A DNA stretch of 64,000 nt, taken from Pseudocercospora fijiensis CIRAD86 (taxonomy: Eukaryota; Ascomycota; Dothideomycetes; Mycosphaerellales; Mycosphaerellaceae). Shown one piece after another: positions 35,032-45,340 of the stretch. Both the position numbers and the translations under genes were made by a program. The DNA lies in assembly GCF_000340215.1 (NCBI RefSeq), contig NW_006921541.1, positions 677,876 through 741,875 on the forward strand. Direction: 5' to 3'. The notes below the pieces were generated by a model. It was not told where the DNA came from. It was given only the letters and a program-made list of their open reading frames with translations, and ran no database searches. Each line of letters starts with the position of its first letter. Position 1 is the stretch's first letter.

Positions 35032-35860
35032 ATGGCTGACCAAAAGCTCGCCACGAGCTTCACAGGCACGCAGACGCAATCTCTCCCTCCTCCATCGCTA
35101 CCACTGCTCGTTGCTGAGCAAGCCCATCCTATCCCCTCCTCTGAGCAAGACAGCCAGCGCCTCATCGTAGTCCTGTCTAACGCCAGCTTGGAGACATACA
35201 AGGCTGCCCACGGGCGCAATGGCATGAAAGATGACAAGTACAGCTTGTTGAACAGCGACGAGCACATCGGCGTCATGCGCAAGATGAACCGTGACATCAG
35301 TGATGCACGACCAGATATCACACACCAGGTATGTATCTCCATCCCTGTCACCATCACAGTTCAACATTGATGGGAGACATCAGTGCCTCCTCACGCTCTT
35401 GGACTCGCCCGTCAACAAGGCTGGCAAGTTGCAAATATACATTCATACCGCAAAGGGTGTGCTTATTGAGGTTTCGCCTACGGTTCGCATTCCGCGTACA
35501 TTCAAGCGATTCGCCGGTCTCATGGTCCAGCTTCTACACAAGCTTTCCATCAGGAGCACTACCTCGCAAGAGAAGCTTCTGAAGGTCATCAAGAACCCAA
35601 TCACCGACCACCTGCCACCAAACTGCCGAAAGGTCACGCTGTCATTCGATGCTCCCGTGGTGAGAGTTCGTGACTACATATCGGATCTTGGACCAAAGGA
35701 GAGCATCTGCGTCTTCGTGGGAGCCATGGCGAAAGGCACAGACAACTTCGCCGACGCCTTCAAGGACGATGCCATCTCCATCTCCAACTACTCCTTGTCC
35801 GCCAGTGTGGCTTGCAGCAAGTTCTGTCACGCTGCCGAGGACGTCTGGGACATCATATAA
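35032..35860 (+). CDS. EMG1: Ribosome biogenesis methyltransferase Nep1/Emg1
   Basis: Two exons, 35032-35328 and 35384-35860, with a 55-nt intron (GTATGT...CATCAG), give 257 residues. The N-terminal 45 residues are variable. Then [14 protein letters not shown] starts the SPOUT-class domain. The intron splits DARPDITHQ from [17 protein letters not shown], and [33 protein letters not shown] and [12 protein letters not shown] carry the substrate and S-adenosylmethionine sites with the family's trefoil knot. [20 protein letters not shown] closes it. Known role: N1-methylation of a pseudouridine in 18S rRNA and 40S assembly in the nucleolus. Length and motifs are intact. Confidence 0.96.
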
Positions 35861-36418
35861 TCTACGCCAACTGCACGATCTGGAGCTGTACGACTCGCCA
35901 CACGTTTGTACAAAGCATGAAGGTATGGAAATGGAAAAGCCAAGGCAAGTATGAGGTCAACACGCACTCTACCATGAGCCGTGATAACAACATCGTGGTC
36001 ATGATGAGTGCGGCACGTGTGTGTTTGGCTGTTGGAGCTTGTTGGTTTGGATCACAACATCACATTCTAGCAATTGCTTTCAACAGACTGTATACTTGTG
36101 AAGCGCCATCTTTTGGTGGTGCTTTGGCACTCAACGTGTCTTGGCGGTAGCTATTAGCCTGCTGGGACTGTTTTGTTTTGACGAGTAGAGGCGGCCGTGC
36201 GTGACGGGTGGGAGAAAGATGGAAGTAGTCATGGCGTGGTTGCATGGCATGTTCAAAAGTTATGCTTGTTGGACACCAAAAGCTTCTTTGGCGGCGATGG
36301 GATGGCAGGCAGACGTTATCTGTACAACACCCAAAAAGTCTTCACCTTCATCTCGCAATTTCATGAAATCTAACGAACTTGCCTCTTCAAATCTCACTTT
36401 TCCTTCCAGATCTCATCG
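35861..36418. other. Convergent 3' flanks of EMG1 and COG5
   Basis: No coding potential beyond chance frames. Presumably both 3' UTRs. Confidence 0.5.
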
Positions 36419-37744
36419 TCACCGTCCAAGCGGCCCAACCACACTACTAACCATAACCGCCGCCTCCCTTTCCCAACTCACACCCCCTTCCTTCTTCCCC
36501 CTCCCCCCACCAAACTTCCCTCTATACCCCCGATCCACACAATCCCGAATCTGCTCCCTGACACGTTCCCGATTACTCCTCAAAGTCCGGGCACTAACCC
36601 CCCCTCTCGAAAGAATCCCTTGCACTCGCGTCGTCAATTGACTTGCCAAACTCCTCCAAAAATACGAGGGTAATGACGAAGTATCCAGATTTCTGAGGAG
36701 GGGTTGCAGGAGGTTTTCATTTTTATCTGGGTTGGTGGTGTTCGATTTTTGTGATGCTGGTGGTTTTGTTGTTTCGAGAAGGGTTTCTAGGGCGATGATG
36801 TTTTGACATCGGGCGGAGATTTCGAGGAGGGTTTTTTCTAGTGTGGGATAGGTTGCGAGCGAGCGGTCGAGGGATGCGAGGCTGGATTGGAGGGAGGTTT
36901 GGAGGTAGGTTGTTAGAGAGGTGAGGAGGATGGTGGGTTCGAAGGGTTCTGGGTTGGTGGAAGAGGTTTTGGGTGGTGGGGAGAGGAGGTAGAGGGTTTG
37001 GAGGGCGGAGGTGGTTTTTGCTTTTGTTTGTTCGGCTTGGGAGAAGGTTTTTTCGGCGTTGTTGATGTTGCTGATGTTGGGGGTTGTTGTTAGGCTGCTG
37101 AGGCTGAATTCTCGGATTATGGTTCGGGATTTTTCTGCGAGGGTTCGTTCGTGGGAGGTGCAAAGGTCTTGGCGGATGTTTTGGGCGATTTGGATGCGAG
37201 AGAGGTCTTTGCCTTCGTTGCCTTCGTAGCTTTCTTTCAGCTCGAGAATTGTTCTGGCTGCTGGGAGCATGCTTCTGTGTCCATCCCTCCGGTCGACTTC
37301 TTCCATGGAGATTTGCAGTTGTCTTGCTAGTCCGACTGCTCTTTGAACTGCTCTTCCTAGCCTCAATGTCCGCACCATTCGCTCGGCTGCAAGCCGGACT
37401 TGCTCTGCGGCTTCATATCGCTCTACCACCTCTCGTTCTAGGCGTTTGTAGCTTTCGTTGAGCGACTGGACCTGCTCTTCCACTGTCTCCAGAATCCGCG
37501 TCGCGCTCTCGGTCTGCGTGCGCGTGTGCAAGACTATTGGCAGCGCATTCTGAGTAGCCAAGGTGTCGATGTGGGTGTCTACTTCTTGGACGTCGAAGAG
37601 GACTCTCGAAAGTGGAGTGGAAAGATCGAGAGGTGTGTCGGAGGCATTGTTAGTCGCAAGGACAAGGCTATTCGCATAGGCTGTTGGAGAAAAGTCTGGA
37701 GCTCGAAGAGCTGGCGAGAGGTAGGTGGAAGTATCGTCGGCCAT
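36419..37744 (-). CDS. COG5: Conserved oligomeric Golgi complex subunit 5
   Basis: Single exon of 441 residues. The ATG at 37744 ([19 protein letters not shown]) is chosen because upstream codons begin only with GTG. The N-terminal motif ([20 protein letters not shown]) and the following heptad-rich helix ([40 protein letters not shown]) are those of COG5. The C-terminal part ([33 protein letters not shown]) completes the fungal form. Known role: part of lobe B of the COG tethering complex in retrograde intra-Golgi vesicle traffic. The length is that of filamentous-fungal COG5, shorter than the human protein. Confidence 0.9.
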   Translation of the reverse strand: MADDTSTYLSPALRAPDFSPTAYANSLVLATNNASDTPLDLSTPLSRVLFDVQEVDTHIDTLATQNALPIVLHTRTQTESATRILETVEEQVQSLNESYKRLEREVVERYEAAEQVRLAAERMVRTLRLGRAVQRAVGLARQLQISMEEVDRRDGHRSMLPAARTILELKESYEGNEGKDLSRIQIAQNIRQDLCTSHERTLAEKSRTIIREFSLSSLTTTPNISNINNAEKTFSQAEQTKAKTTSALQTLYLLSPPPKTSSTNPEPFEPTILLTSLTTYLQTSLQSSLASLDRSLATYPTLEKTLLEISARCQNIIALETLLETTKPPASQKSNTTNPDKNENLLQPLLRNLDTSSLPSYFWRSLASQLTTRVQGILSRGGVSARTLRSNRERVREQIRDCVDRGYRGKFGGGRGKKEGGVSWEREAAVMVSSVVGPLGR

Positions 37745-38034
37745 TTCGAGACTTGTGCTCAGTTGAGTTGAGTTGTTGTCATGTGGAAAGAGGATTCTGA
37801 GTTGGTCCCTGCTCTGGTTCACGCCAAGCTAGCTCCTTCTGCACCTCAGCTGCTTCCAAGGTTGTATCTTGCTCCCGTTGTACTGATGTATGTTGTAAAA
37901 CTTGGCCGTCTACTGAGCACATCAACGCTGCTAACGGACACTACTGAGGGCCGCTATCCGTGCACGATGTGGCTTGAAGCATCCCTGCGCTCTTGTTGCA
38001 CCCCTGCTTCTGGAAGTGCTTGCTTAACATGAGC

Positions 38035-38610
38035 GGATCTTTGTTCTACTACCTAGATGCCTTCCTCGGATGCCCCACAGAGCGCGATGATCGTGATGAA
38101 ATTCTGGCCGGGATCGTAGACCTTTTGGAACGTTGGGTGGTTCTGGTATACATATTCTGGTCACTAGCCGCCCTGAGCTCGACATTCTATCGTCGCTTCG
38201 CGAAATTATTTTCAACGAACTCGACCTCCAAAGATATAGAAGTAATGCTTCTAGCGATATTGATGTCTTCATTCGAAAGACTGCAGATGAACTTTCTCGA
38301 TTGGGAGGACTGCCGCCAGTGGTATGCAAGGAAATCTGAGAGACGCTTAATGCAAAGACAGATGAGATTTCAGTTCATCATATTTAATCTGTTCATGTGT
38401 GAATCTAATGCTCTGAGGTTCCGATAGTTTGCTGGCCAGCTCGATATTCTACGAAGAAAGAAAGTCCTGAAGCATGATGCCGTCCGAAAGATCCTCAAAG
38501 ACTTGCTAGCTAGCTTGGACCAAACATACGATCGTATACTGCTTGAAATCGAGAAGGATCAAGAAATGGTATCCGCAGCTGGCACAATTTTGCAATCAAT
38601 TATATTTTAA
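38035..38610 (+). pseudogene. Relic of an NLR-like NACHT protein
   Basis: FYYLDAFLGCP resembles the Walker B region (LDALDECP) of fungal NACHT proteins and is followed by DEILAGIVDLLERW. A one-base shift near 38133 then gives IHILVTSRPELDILSSLRE, the LVTSRP sensor motif, and RLGGLPPVVCKEI. After further stops and shifts, FAGQLDILRRKK and LLASLDQTYDRILLEIEKD match the region where these proteins have CQLDxLR and LPxTLDETYxRIL. Neither the P-loop upstream nor ankyrin/WD repeats downstream are present. At least one frameshift and two or more stops make it a dead fragment. Fungal NACHT-NLR genes act in heterokaryon incompatibility and innate immunity. Confidence 0.72.
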
Positions 38611-39240
38611 CACAAGGATTTTGATTGTTCTGAGTCTGATTCCAAGACGCTCCTCGTTGATGTTCGCCTTGTAGGTGAATCAGTCAAGCGTCCAGTTATC
38701 ACTACGCCTTGTTCTTTCGAGAACATGATACCATCAACGTAATCGTTGAGACTATCGTGGAATGTGAATTCCGGAATCTTGGATATAGCCTCGGCCATTC
38801 CTCCGGATATTGGGTGGCACGTGGTCTCGACGAATTTCGTGGCTTTGCGCAAGCGGAGCTTCACGAGTGTTGTCACACCCATAGTGCCTACAGCGCCTGC
38901 TGCGCCGCGAAAGAGATCCGCGTTCTCCTCTTCTGAGCAAGTGACAGTGTCGCCATTTGCAAGAGAAATTTCCACGTGCTCTAGGGTGCGATCAAAGAAT
39001 CCATGGCGGAAAGAGCAGCTCTCACACGATGTACCCGCGTATCCGCCTCCAACAGTAATGCCCGGGAATTCCATTACGACAGGGGGAATGAGACCATGCT
39101 TCAGGGTGGCTTCTACAAGCCTGTCCATTGGCATGTTCGGCTGGACTAGAGCGTACGGCTGCTCATCTTGTGAATTGACAAAGTTGCTCCTGTATGAGCG
39201 GTGCAGTGGCGATATTGAAATGCTCGTGCATTATTGAGGA
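38607..39240 (-). pseudogene. Fragment of an FAD-dependent DWF1/DHCR24-like reductase
   Basis: Minus-strand frame with ALVQPNMPMDRLVEATLK, PPVVMEFPGITVGGGYAG, SFRHGFFDRTLEHVEI and AAGAVGTMGVTTLVKLRL: the FAD-binding PCMH domain of the delta(24)-sterol reductase-like family. It then reads VDGIMFSKEQGVVITGRLTD and ends abruptly in non-homologous SDSEQSKSLC. The dinucleotide-binding start of the domain and the whole C-terminal catalytic half are missing, and the upstream continuation (SNFVNSQDEQPY) degenerates. It is therefore truncated at both ends. Its end overlaps the NACHT relic by a few bases, which suggests rearrangement in this repeat-flanked segment. Confidence 0.72.
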
Positions 39241-39561
39241 CGCGCCGCGGCTGAGCTGTATCGAAGGGTCGGAGCTTGCATAGTGGAACGATCTCAGGGG
39301 ACATGTGTTTATTGCTCCCTAGTAACTGTCAACCAAAATCATGCTGGGCTTAATCATGGTGTGAATAGTATCGTGAGAGCTTTGTCGGTGCACGAAGTGA
39401 AGTGGGATTGGAGTGTCGTGAATGAGAAATGCCTTCCGTCGGCTCAATCTCGGCCATCGGCGCTTCGGCAAGCTCGCGCCGAATTCTATATAATGTTAGA
39501 ATAACCCGAAAACAAGTGCTGGGACTGACCGAATCGGGCGAAACGAGAACGAGGAGAACGC

Positions 39562-39739
39562 GGGGAAATCACGTGCGGGAACTTCAAAATTCGCGGCTAC
39601 TCCCGGGCCTCGCGGCCGCCTCGCGAACGGGTATAGATCGTCTTCCTTACGGGGAAATTACGTACGGGAACTTCAAAATTCGCGGCTACTCCCGGGCCTC
39701 GCGGCCGCCTCGCGAACGGGTATAGATCGTCTTCCTTAC
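39562..39739. repeat. Two tandem copies of an 89-bp unit
   Basis: 39562-39650 and 39651-39739 are near-identical (GGGGAAATCACGTGCGGG versus GGGGAAATTACGTACGGG, then GC-rich CCGGGCCTCGCGGCCGCC). The visible differences are C-to-T and G-to-A, consistent with RIP on the second copy. The pair sits directly left of the satellite array. Confidence 0.9.
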
Positions 39740-39819
39740 GTGAGCGTAATGTATTTATATAGCTCGAAGAGCTATAAGTAAAGGCCGAAGAGCTACAAGT
39801 AAAGGCTAAGGCGACGAGC

Positions 39820-41018
39820 CTAATCTAAAACGCCTAAAGTAATTTTAATCTAAAATACTTATAGGAATTCTAATTTAGAATACTTATAATACTAAGTACT
39901 ATTTAGAACGCGTATAGTAACTCTAATCGGGAGCGCTAATAGTTAGTACTACTATCTATAACGCTTATACTAAGTTTTATTTAGAACACGCTATATAGTA
40001 ATTCTAATCCGAAACGTATATACTAAGTCCTATCCGGAACGCGTATAGTAAGTACTATCCGGAACGCGTATAGTAAGTACTATCCGGAACGCGTATAGAA
40101 AGTCTAATTCGGAACGCTAATAGTAAGTACTATTAAGAACGCTTATAGTAAGTAGTACTATCTAAAATACCTATAGTAAGTACTATTTAGAACGCGTATA
40201 GAAAGTCTAATTCGGAACGCTAATAGTAAGTACTATTAAGAACGCTTATAGTAAGTAGTACTATCTAAAATACCTATAGTAAGTACTATTTAGAATACTT
40301 ATAGCAAGTTATATCCGAAACGGTTATAGTAAATACTACTAAAAACGTTTATAGCAAGTACCCTATATAACGCCTACTACGAGTACCCTATAAAATGCCT
40401 ATAGCGAGTACTCTATAGAATATCTATAGCGAGTAGTACTATCCGGAACGCGTAGGATAAGCCTTATTTTAAACGCTTAGTATAGTTAGTTCTATATAGA
40501 CCGGAACGTTTCGAACTGTTTATAGTAAGTACCTTATATAACGCCTACTACGAGTACCTTATAAAACGCCTATAGTAAGCACTCTATAGAATATCTATAG
40601 CGAGTAGTACTATCCGGAACGCGTAGGATAAGCCTTATTTTAAACGCTTAGTATAGTTAGTCCTATATAAACCGGAACGTATATAGCAAGTCTAATCCGA
40701 AACGCTTATAGAAAGTCTTATCCGGAATATAAAAAGTAAGTCTAAGTCTAATTCGAAACGCTTATAGTAAATACTATCTAAAACGCCTATAGTAAATAGT
40801 ATTCGAACTACCTATAGCGAGTACCCTATATAACGCCTACTACGAGTATCCTATAGGACGCCTATAGCGAGTACTTTATAGAATATCTATAATACTAAGA
40901 ATAAGTCTAATTTAGAACGCTTATAATACTAAGTACTATTCGGAACGTATATAGTAAGTCTAATCCGGAGCGCTAATAGTTAGTACTACTATCTATAACG
41001 CTTATACTAAGTTTGTAC
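39820..41018. repeat. Degenerate 25-bp minisatellite array
   Basis: About 1.2 kb of a repeat whose clearest unit is CCGGAACGCGTATAGTAAG plus TACTAT (25 bp), exact in tandem near 40030-40090 and drifting elsewhere (GGAACGCTAATAG, AGAACGCTTATAG). Higher-order duplications are visible: a block of about 105 bp occurs at about 40090-40194 and again at about 40194-40298. A block containing GCGTAGGATAAGCC occurs near 40450 and 40620. CpA and TpG are scarce, so it has been through RIP too. Confidence 0.88.
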
Positions 41019-41249
41019 GCCCGGATTTGATAGTAATAGCCGCGGCGCCTAGAAGTTATAATATTGTAAGGCCCGCCGTCCGCGTCTGCGACGCGGACTA
41101 GGGACTAGTGTTTACAGAACACAACAACGCGACTTCGACTTCGCGACATTCAGCAGCGGTAAAGTGCTACTTACCAGGCATTTGCAGACGCACACCCAGC
41201 GCGCATGACGGCAAATAACACAGGATAGACTGATCGACAAGCCGCGGCA
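41019..41249. promoter_or_regulatory. Short upstream region of the ApsB-like gene
   Basis: Only about 230 bp of normal-composition DNA separates the satellite array from the ATG. It contains a perfect inverted repeat (GTCCGCGTC, TGC loop, GACGCGGAC, 41078-41098) inside a 52-bp block running from TGTAAGG to GTTTACA (41065-41116). No defined promoter motif is claimed. Confidence 0.35.
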
Positions 41250-44200
41250 ATGGCGCACAACTACATCAACACGCCGGGCACAGAACGCGGTGATGGCAAT
41301 GGCACCTTCATCAGCCCGGCCAAACTGGACATGTCCTTTGCCCAGCCCTTCGCCTCGCCCTCAAAAGACCCGGCTCAGGATCTCAGAAGTCGAATGCGCG
41401 GACTAAGAGGTGCGCCGTCAACCGCACGAACTCCGCGGCCGAGGACAGCATTAGTCGATAGACGTAATCCGACGGGCAAGCAAGAGTTCACTCCTCTGCT
41501 CAAGAGTGCCAAGCGCAATCAACTACTGCAGCAGAGCATTATGGAAGAAAAAGAGAACACCGATACTCTGAAGACACCTGCGGGCTTGCGCGCGAGCTTC
41601 GGTAGTAAGGCTACGCCCGGTCTGCCAATTGAGGCTTCAATGCTGGAGGAATTCACTGGTAGTTCTGGTGATCGCGAAGCTACCCCCCAAGCGCAGCCCG
41701 TCAGCTCGTCCATGGTCGACTCGACGCCCATTCCTCAGATGCCGACGCGAAGTAATGGTGTCCTCGAACAGGGCAATGTCTTGACTCTGCGCGACCAGGA
41801 AGCCAAGCTTGACCAGATCTCGAAAGACAACTTTGGCCTCAAGCTGAAGATTCACTACCTGGAAGAGGCGTTGAAGAAGAGCGGTACCGAGTTCCAGCAG
41901 CAGACTCTGAAAGAAAACGTCGAGCTACGAACGAACAAGGCGCAATTGGAAGTCGACCTCAAGAAGCAACGGAAGCGCTTGTTGGAGGCGGAGCACCAGC
42001 TGGAAGAGTACAAGATGTGGTTGAGAGACTACCAAGAAAAAGTGAAGAAGCGACATGCGAGTGAGCGCGATCAAGAGGAGTACGACCGCTTGCAGAAGAT
42101 GGCAGAAGAATCGCAAAAGATTGCGGATGAGCGTGAGCATGAGCTGGAACAGATGCGAGAGAGACTCGACCAGGCCGAGATCCTTCAAGGCGCGTCAGAC
42201 GAGGTGCGCGGACTGCGAGAAAAGCTCGAGGATATGGAGCAAGACGTTCGGGATCGCGAACGCGAGCTGGACGAAAAGGATGCACAACTCGAGGACTTGC
42301 AGGAAAAGCTGCAAGAAGCCGAACAAGCAGACGATCCTGACCGGACACAGCGTTTGCGAGACGACATCGGAGAACTGCAGTCAGATATCGCCGAACGACA
42401 GCGACTACTACAAGAGAAAGACGACCGGTTGGCAGAGCTGCAGAAACAGGTGAAGGCGCTTCAAGAGGACAACGCGAACCTTGATAGCATGCAGCAAGAT
42501 ATTGACGACATGGACCGAGAGCTGAAGGACAAAGACGATGAGCTCGATCGGAAGGACGCGCGGATCGCAGAACTGGAAGCACAGGTCAACAGCGTGTATG
42601 ATCGGGAAAAGTCGACGAAAAAGCTTCGAGGCGACATGGAAGCTTTGGAAACTCAGCTTCGCGAAAAACAGCAGACCATTGACGACAGTAATGAACGACT
42701 ACGAGCATTAGAGAAGCGTATCACGTCCACCGAATCAGCGCATGCTGCTGAACTTCGCCAGCGTGATGAGCAGGTCCGCAACGTCGAACGCGAGCTTGCT
42801 GACAAGGATGGCGAGATATCTGCTCTGCAAGAGCGCCTTCGAACTGCGCGTGGTAGCTGGGATGCTGAATCTCAGCAAGTGGACGCACGATTGCAAGAGA
42901 AGGACCGTTTGATACGTGAGAAGGAGGGTCTGCTCCGGGAGAAATTGCGAACCATTGAGGAGCGTGACGATGAACTCAGCGATCTTCAGACTAGGCTAAG
43001 GGCTGCCGAGAACGCTCGCGATGATACTTCATCCCAGCAGAGCCGCCGCTTGCGCGAACTTGACAACCAGGTCAAGGAGTTGCAAGAGAAGCTTCGGATA
43101 GCCGATGCAAGCACGCAGGCCAAGCTTAACGAGAAAGATGGCTTAGTACAGGCCCGAGAACAAGAGATGCAAACCCTTCAGAACCGCATCAACAACTTCC
43201 AGGCCGGCGACAGTGCCGAGTTGCGCAAGAAGAACGAACGCATACAGCAACTTGAGACTGACGTCAAATCCAAGGAGCGCGAGATCAGAGATCAGAGTCA
43301 GCAGATCATGAGCCTCAAATCGCGTTTGACAGCCATGGAAACACCTTCTAAAAAGGACGGCCTGATCAAGCAGCAGGCTGATCAAGTTCGATCTCTTCAG
43401 CAACAACTCCAGACCCTTGAACAAGATAAAGACGCTGAGCTGGATGATCTTGACAGGCAGTGCCAAGCGTTGGAGGACGAGAATGCATCACTCAAGCAAC
43501 GTGTAGAGACTCTTCGCAAGCAGAGTGAGGCAGCTGATCGTGACCACAGCATGCTCGGTCGACAAGACTCCGAGCTCAAAGGCAAGAACGAGCAGATTGC
43601 TGCCCTCGAAGACGAAGTCGACTCATTGCGAAGCAAGCTTCAGGAAGCAGTGAAGCAGCGTCAGACCGATGTGCGACAACTAGAAAGAGAGCTGGATCTG
43701 GCCAAGGCTAACAGCAAAGGTAATTCCGAGGAGGGTCAGCGTCGCCTTGAGTCGATGAAAGCCAAGCTGGCAGCAGAGTACGCCGAAGAAAAAGAGGTTC
43801 TTGAGGCAGAGATCGCCCTGCTCGAATCACACTGCGACCAAGTCGCTGCTGAGAAAGAGAAGCTCAATGCCAAGATAGAAGATCTTCAGGTGGAGGTCAA
43901 GAAGGCATGGCAGTCAAAAGAGGATGGTACTCCATCCCGAGAACGAAACGATCTGCGAATGAAACTCCAGCAGGCGGAGAACCAGAAGTCCACTCTCGAG
44001 CTCAAGGTCAGAATGCTACAGATCGACCTAGACGCAGCTGCCATCACGAAGTCCAACCTCTCACCTGTCCGCGAACGTCGGGACCTGCGTCAAAAGCTTG
44101 CTGAAGCAGAAAGCAAAATCAGCCGACTGGAATCACAAGTTGCTTCTCTGGAGTCCGAGCTGCAAGATGCTCAGCTTGACAAGACCATGGCTGAAGAGCG

Positions 44201-45340
44201 AGGCGACCTCCATGAGCTCCTCAAATCTGCCAAGATCGAAGCCGAACAGTCACAAATCAGCCTGACTAAGCGAGAGAAAGAGCTTGTGTCTGCGAAGCGA
44301 AGAGAGAATGAATTGAAGGCGCAGCTTCAGGACGCTCATGCTGAGATTGAAGAGCTGCAGGCCCAAATCGCAGACCTGGAGAACCGCACGCAGGCCATAG
44401 GAGACAAAGCGCGCCATTTCCAGACCCAGACAAAGGAGCTCAGAACCGCAAAGCAGCAGATTGAGGAGCTTGAATTCCAACTTCAAGATCGCAATGGTAG
44501 CTCTTCTGGCCATGCGCGACGTGAAGCTGAACTCCGCAGCCAGCTTCGTGAGGCGAAGTCTGAGCTTGATCGTCTGCAGCTTGATCTACAAGAGAAGGGT
44601 GACAACTCCAGACTGCCATAAGCAATGGAACGCCAACTACGCGATCGCCTTAGCAGTGCTCGTGCCGATGAGACGTTCACGCTTCAAGCACAAAACCTTC
44701 GTGGCCAAGTCGATGAGCAAGAGGCCGAGATTCAGGCTCTGCAATCACAACTCGCCGACCGCTCCAGCAGGCTTCAGTCAAGCCTCAGAGTCGAGACCGA
44801 ACTACGAGCCAAGATCAAGACCCTCAAACTACGGATGTCAAATGCCGATGTCGAAGACCGCTCTCAAGACTCCAAGGAGTTGTCAAAACTCCAAGAAAGT
44901 CTCTCATCCAGCGAAAAGCGCCACGAAGGCGAGATCAAAGGATTGGTCAAGCAAATCCAATACCTACGGGCCAAATGTGCTCGTGAAGAAGGTTTCCGCA
45001 AAGATCTGGTCTACGTCAAGGAATGGTTCCTGTTGCAGGTCAACATGTACAACGCCTGGTCAGTCTATCAATCCTGCTTTCTCTCCTGTACGCTCATGCT
45101 AACGTGTGCCATAGTAACAAGGAAGATCTCCGCCTTCTCGAAGAAATCGGTATTACGCCTGATCACTCTTTCCGTGAGAAGAAGCATTCTTTGCGAACGG
45201 TGGGACTTGCGGTTATTGCGACGGTGAGAATGCAGAAAATGGCTAGTGCTTGGAGTGGGAGTAAGAGATTGCATGAACAGCTCATGAGGAAGTTGGAGGG
45301 TATGAAGGGAAGGAGGAGTAGTGGGAAGGTTGTGAATTGA
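41250..45340 (+). CDS. apsB: ApsB-like microtubule-organising-centre coiled-coil protein, with an in-frame TAA
   Basis: Exon 1 (41250-45058) and exon 2 (45115-45340) join across a 56-nt intron (GTCAGT...GCTAACG...CATAG) to give MYNACNKEDLRLLEEIG. An in-frame TAA (44619-44621) splits the protein after residue 1,123; the same frame continues at once (AMERQLRDRL) to the natural C-terminus, about 1,344 codon positions in all. Residues about 176-250 (LTLRDQEAKLDQISKDNFG, KIHYLEEALKKSG) are the Cnn_1N motif shared by centrosomin, Mto1 and ApsB, which recruits gamma-tubulin complexes. The rest is heptad coiled coil. The part beyond the stop holds KGLVKQIQYLRAKCAREEGF and VKEWFLLQVNMYNAC, a conserved C-terminal signature of this family. 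So the stop removes real protein unless it is read through or is a sequence error. Confidence 0.87.

Noticed and set aside
39740..41018. CRISPR-like array
   Set aside because: The 25-bp units are directly adjacent without unique spacers, and the sequence is eukaryotic; it is a minisatellite.
41959..42582. 207-codon minus-strand frame inside the ApsB-like gene
   Set aside because: Shadow of the GA-rich coiled-coil coding sequence on the other strand.
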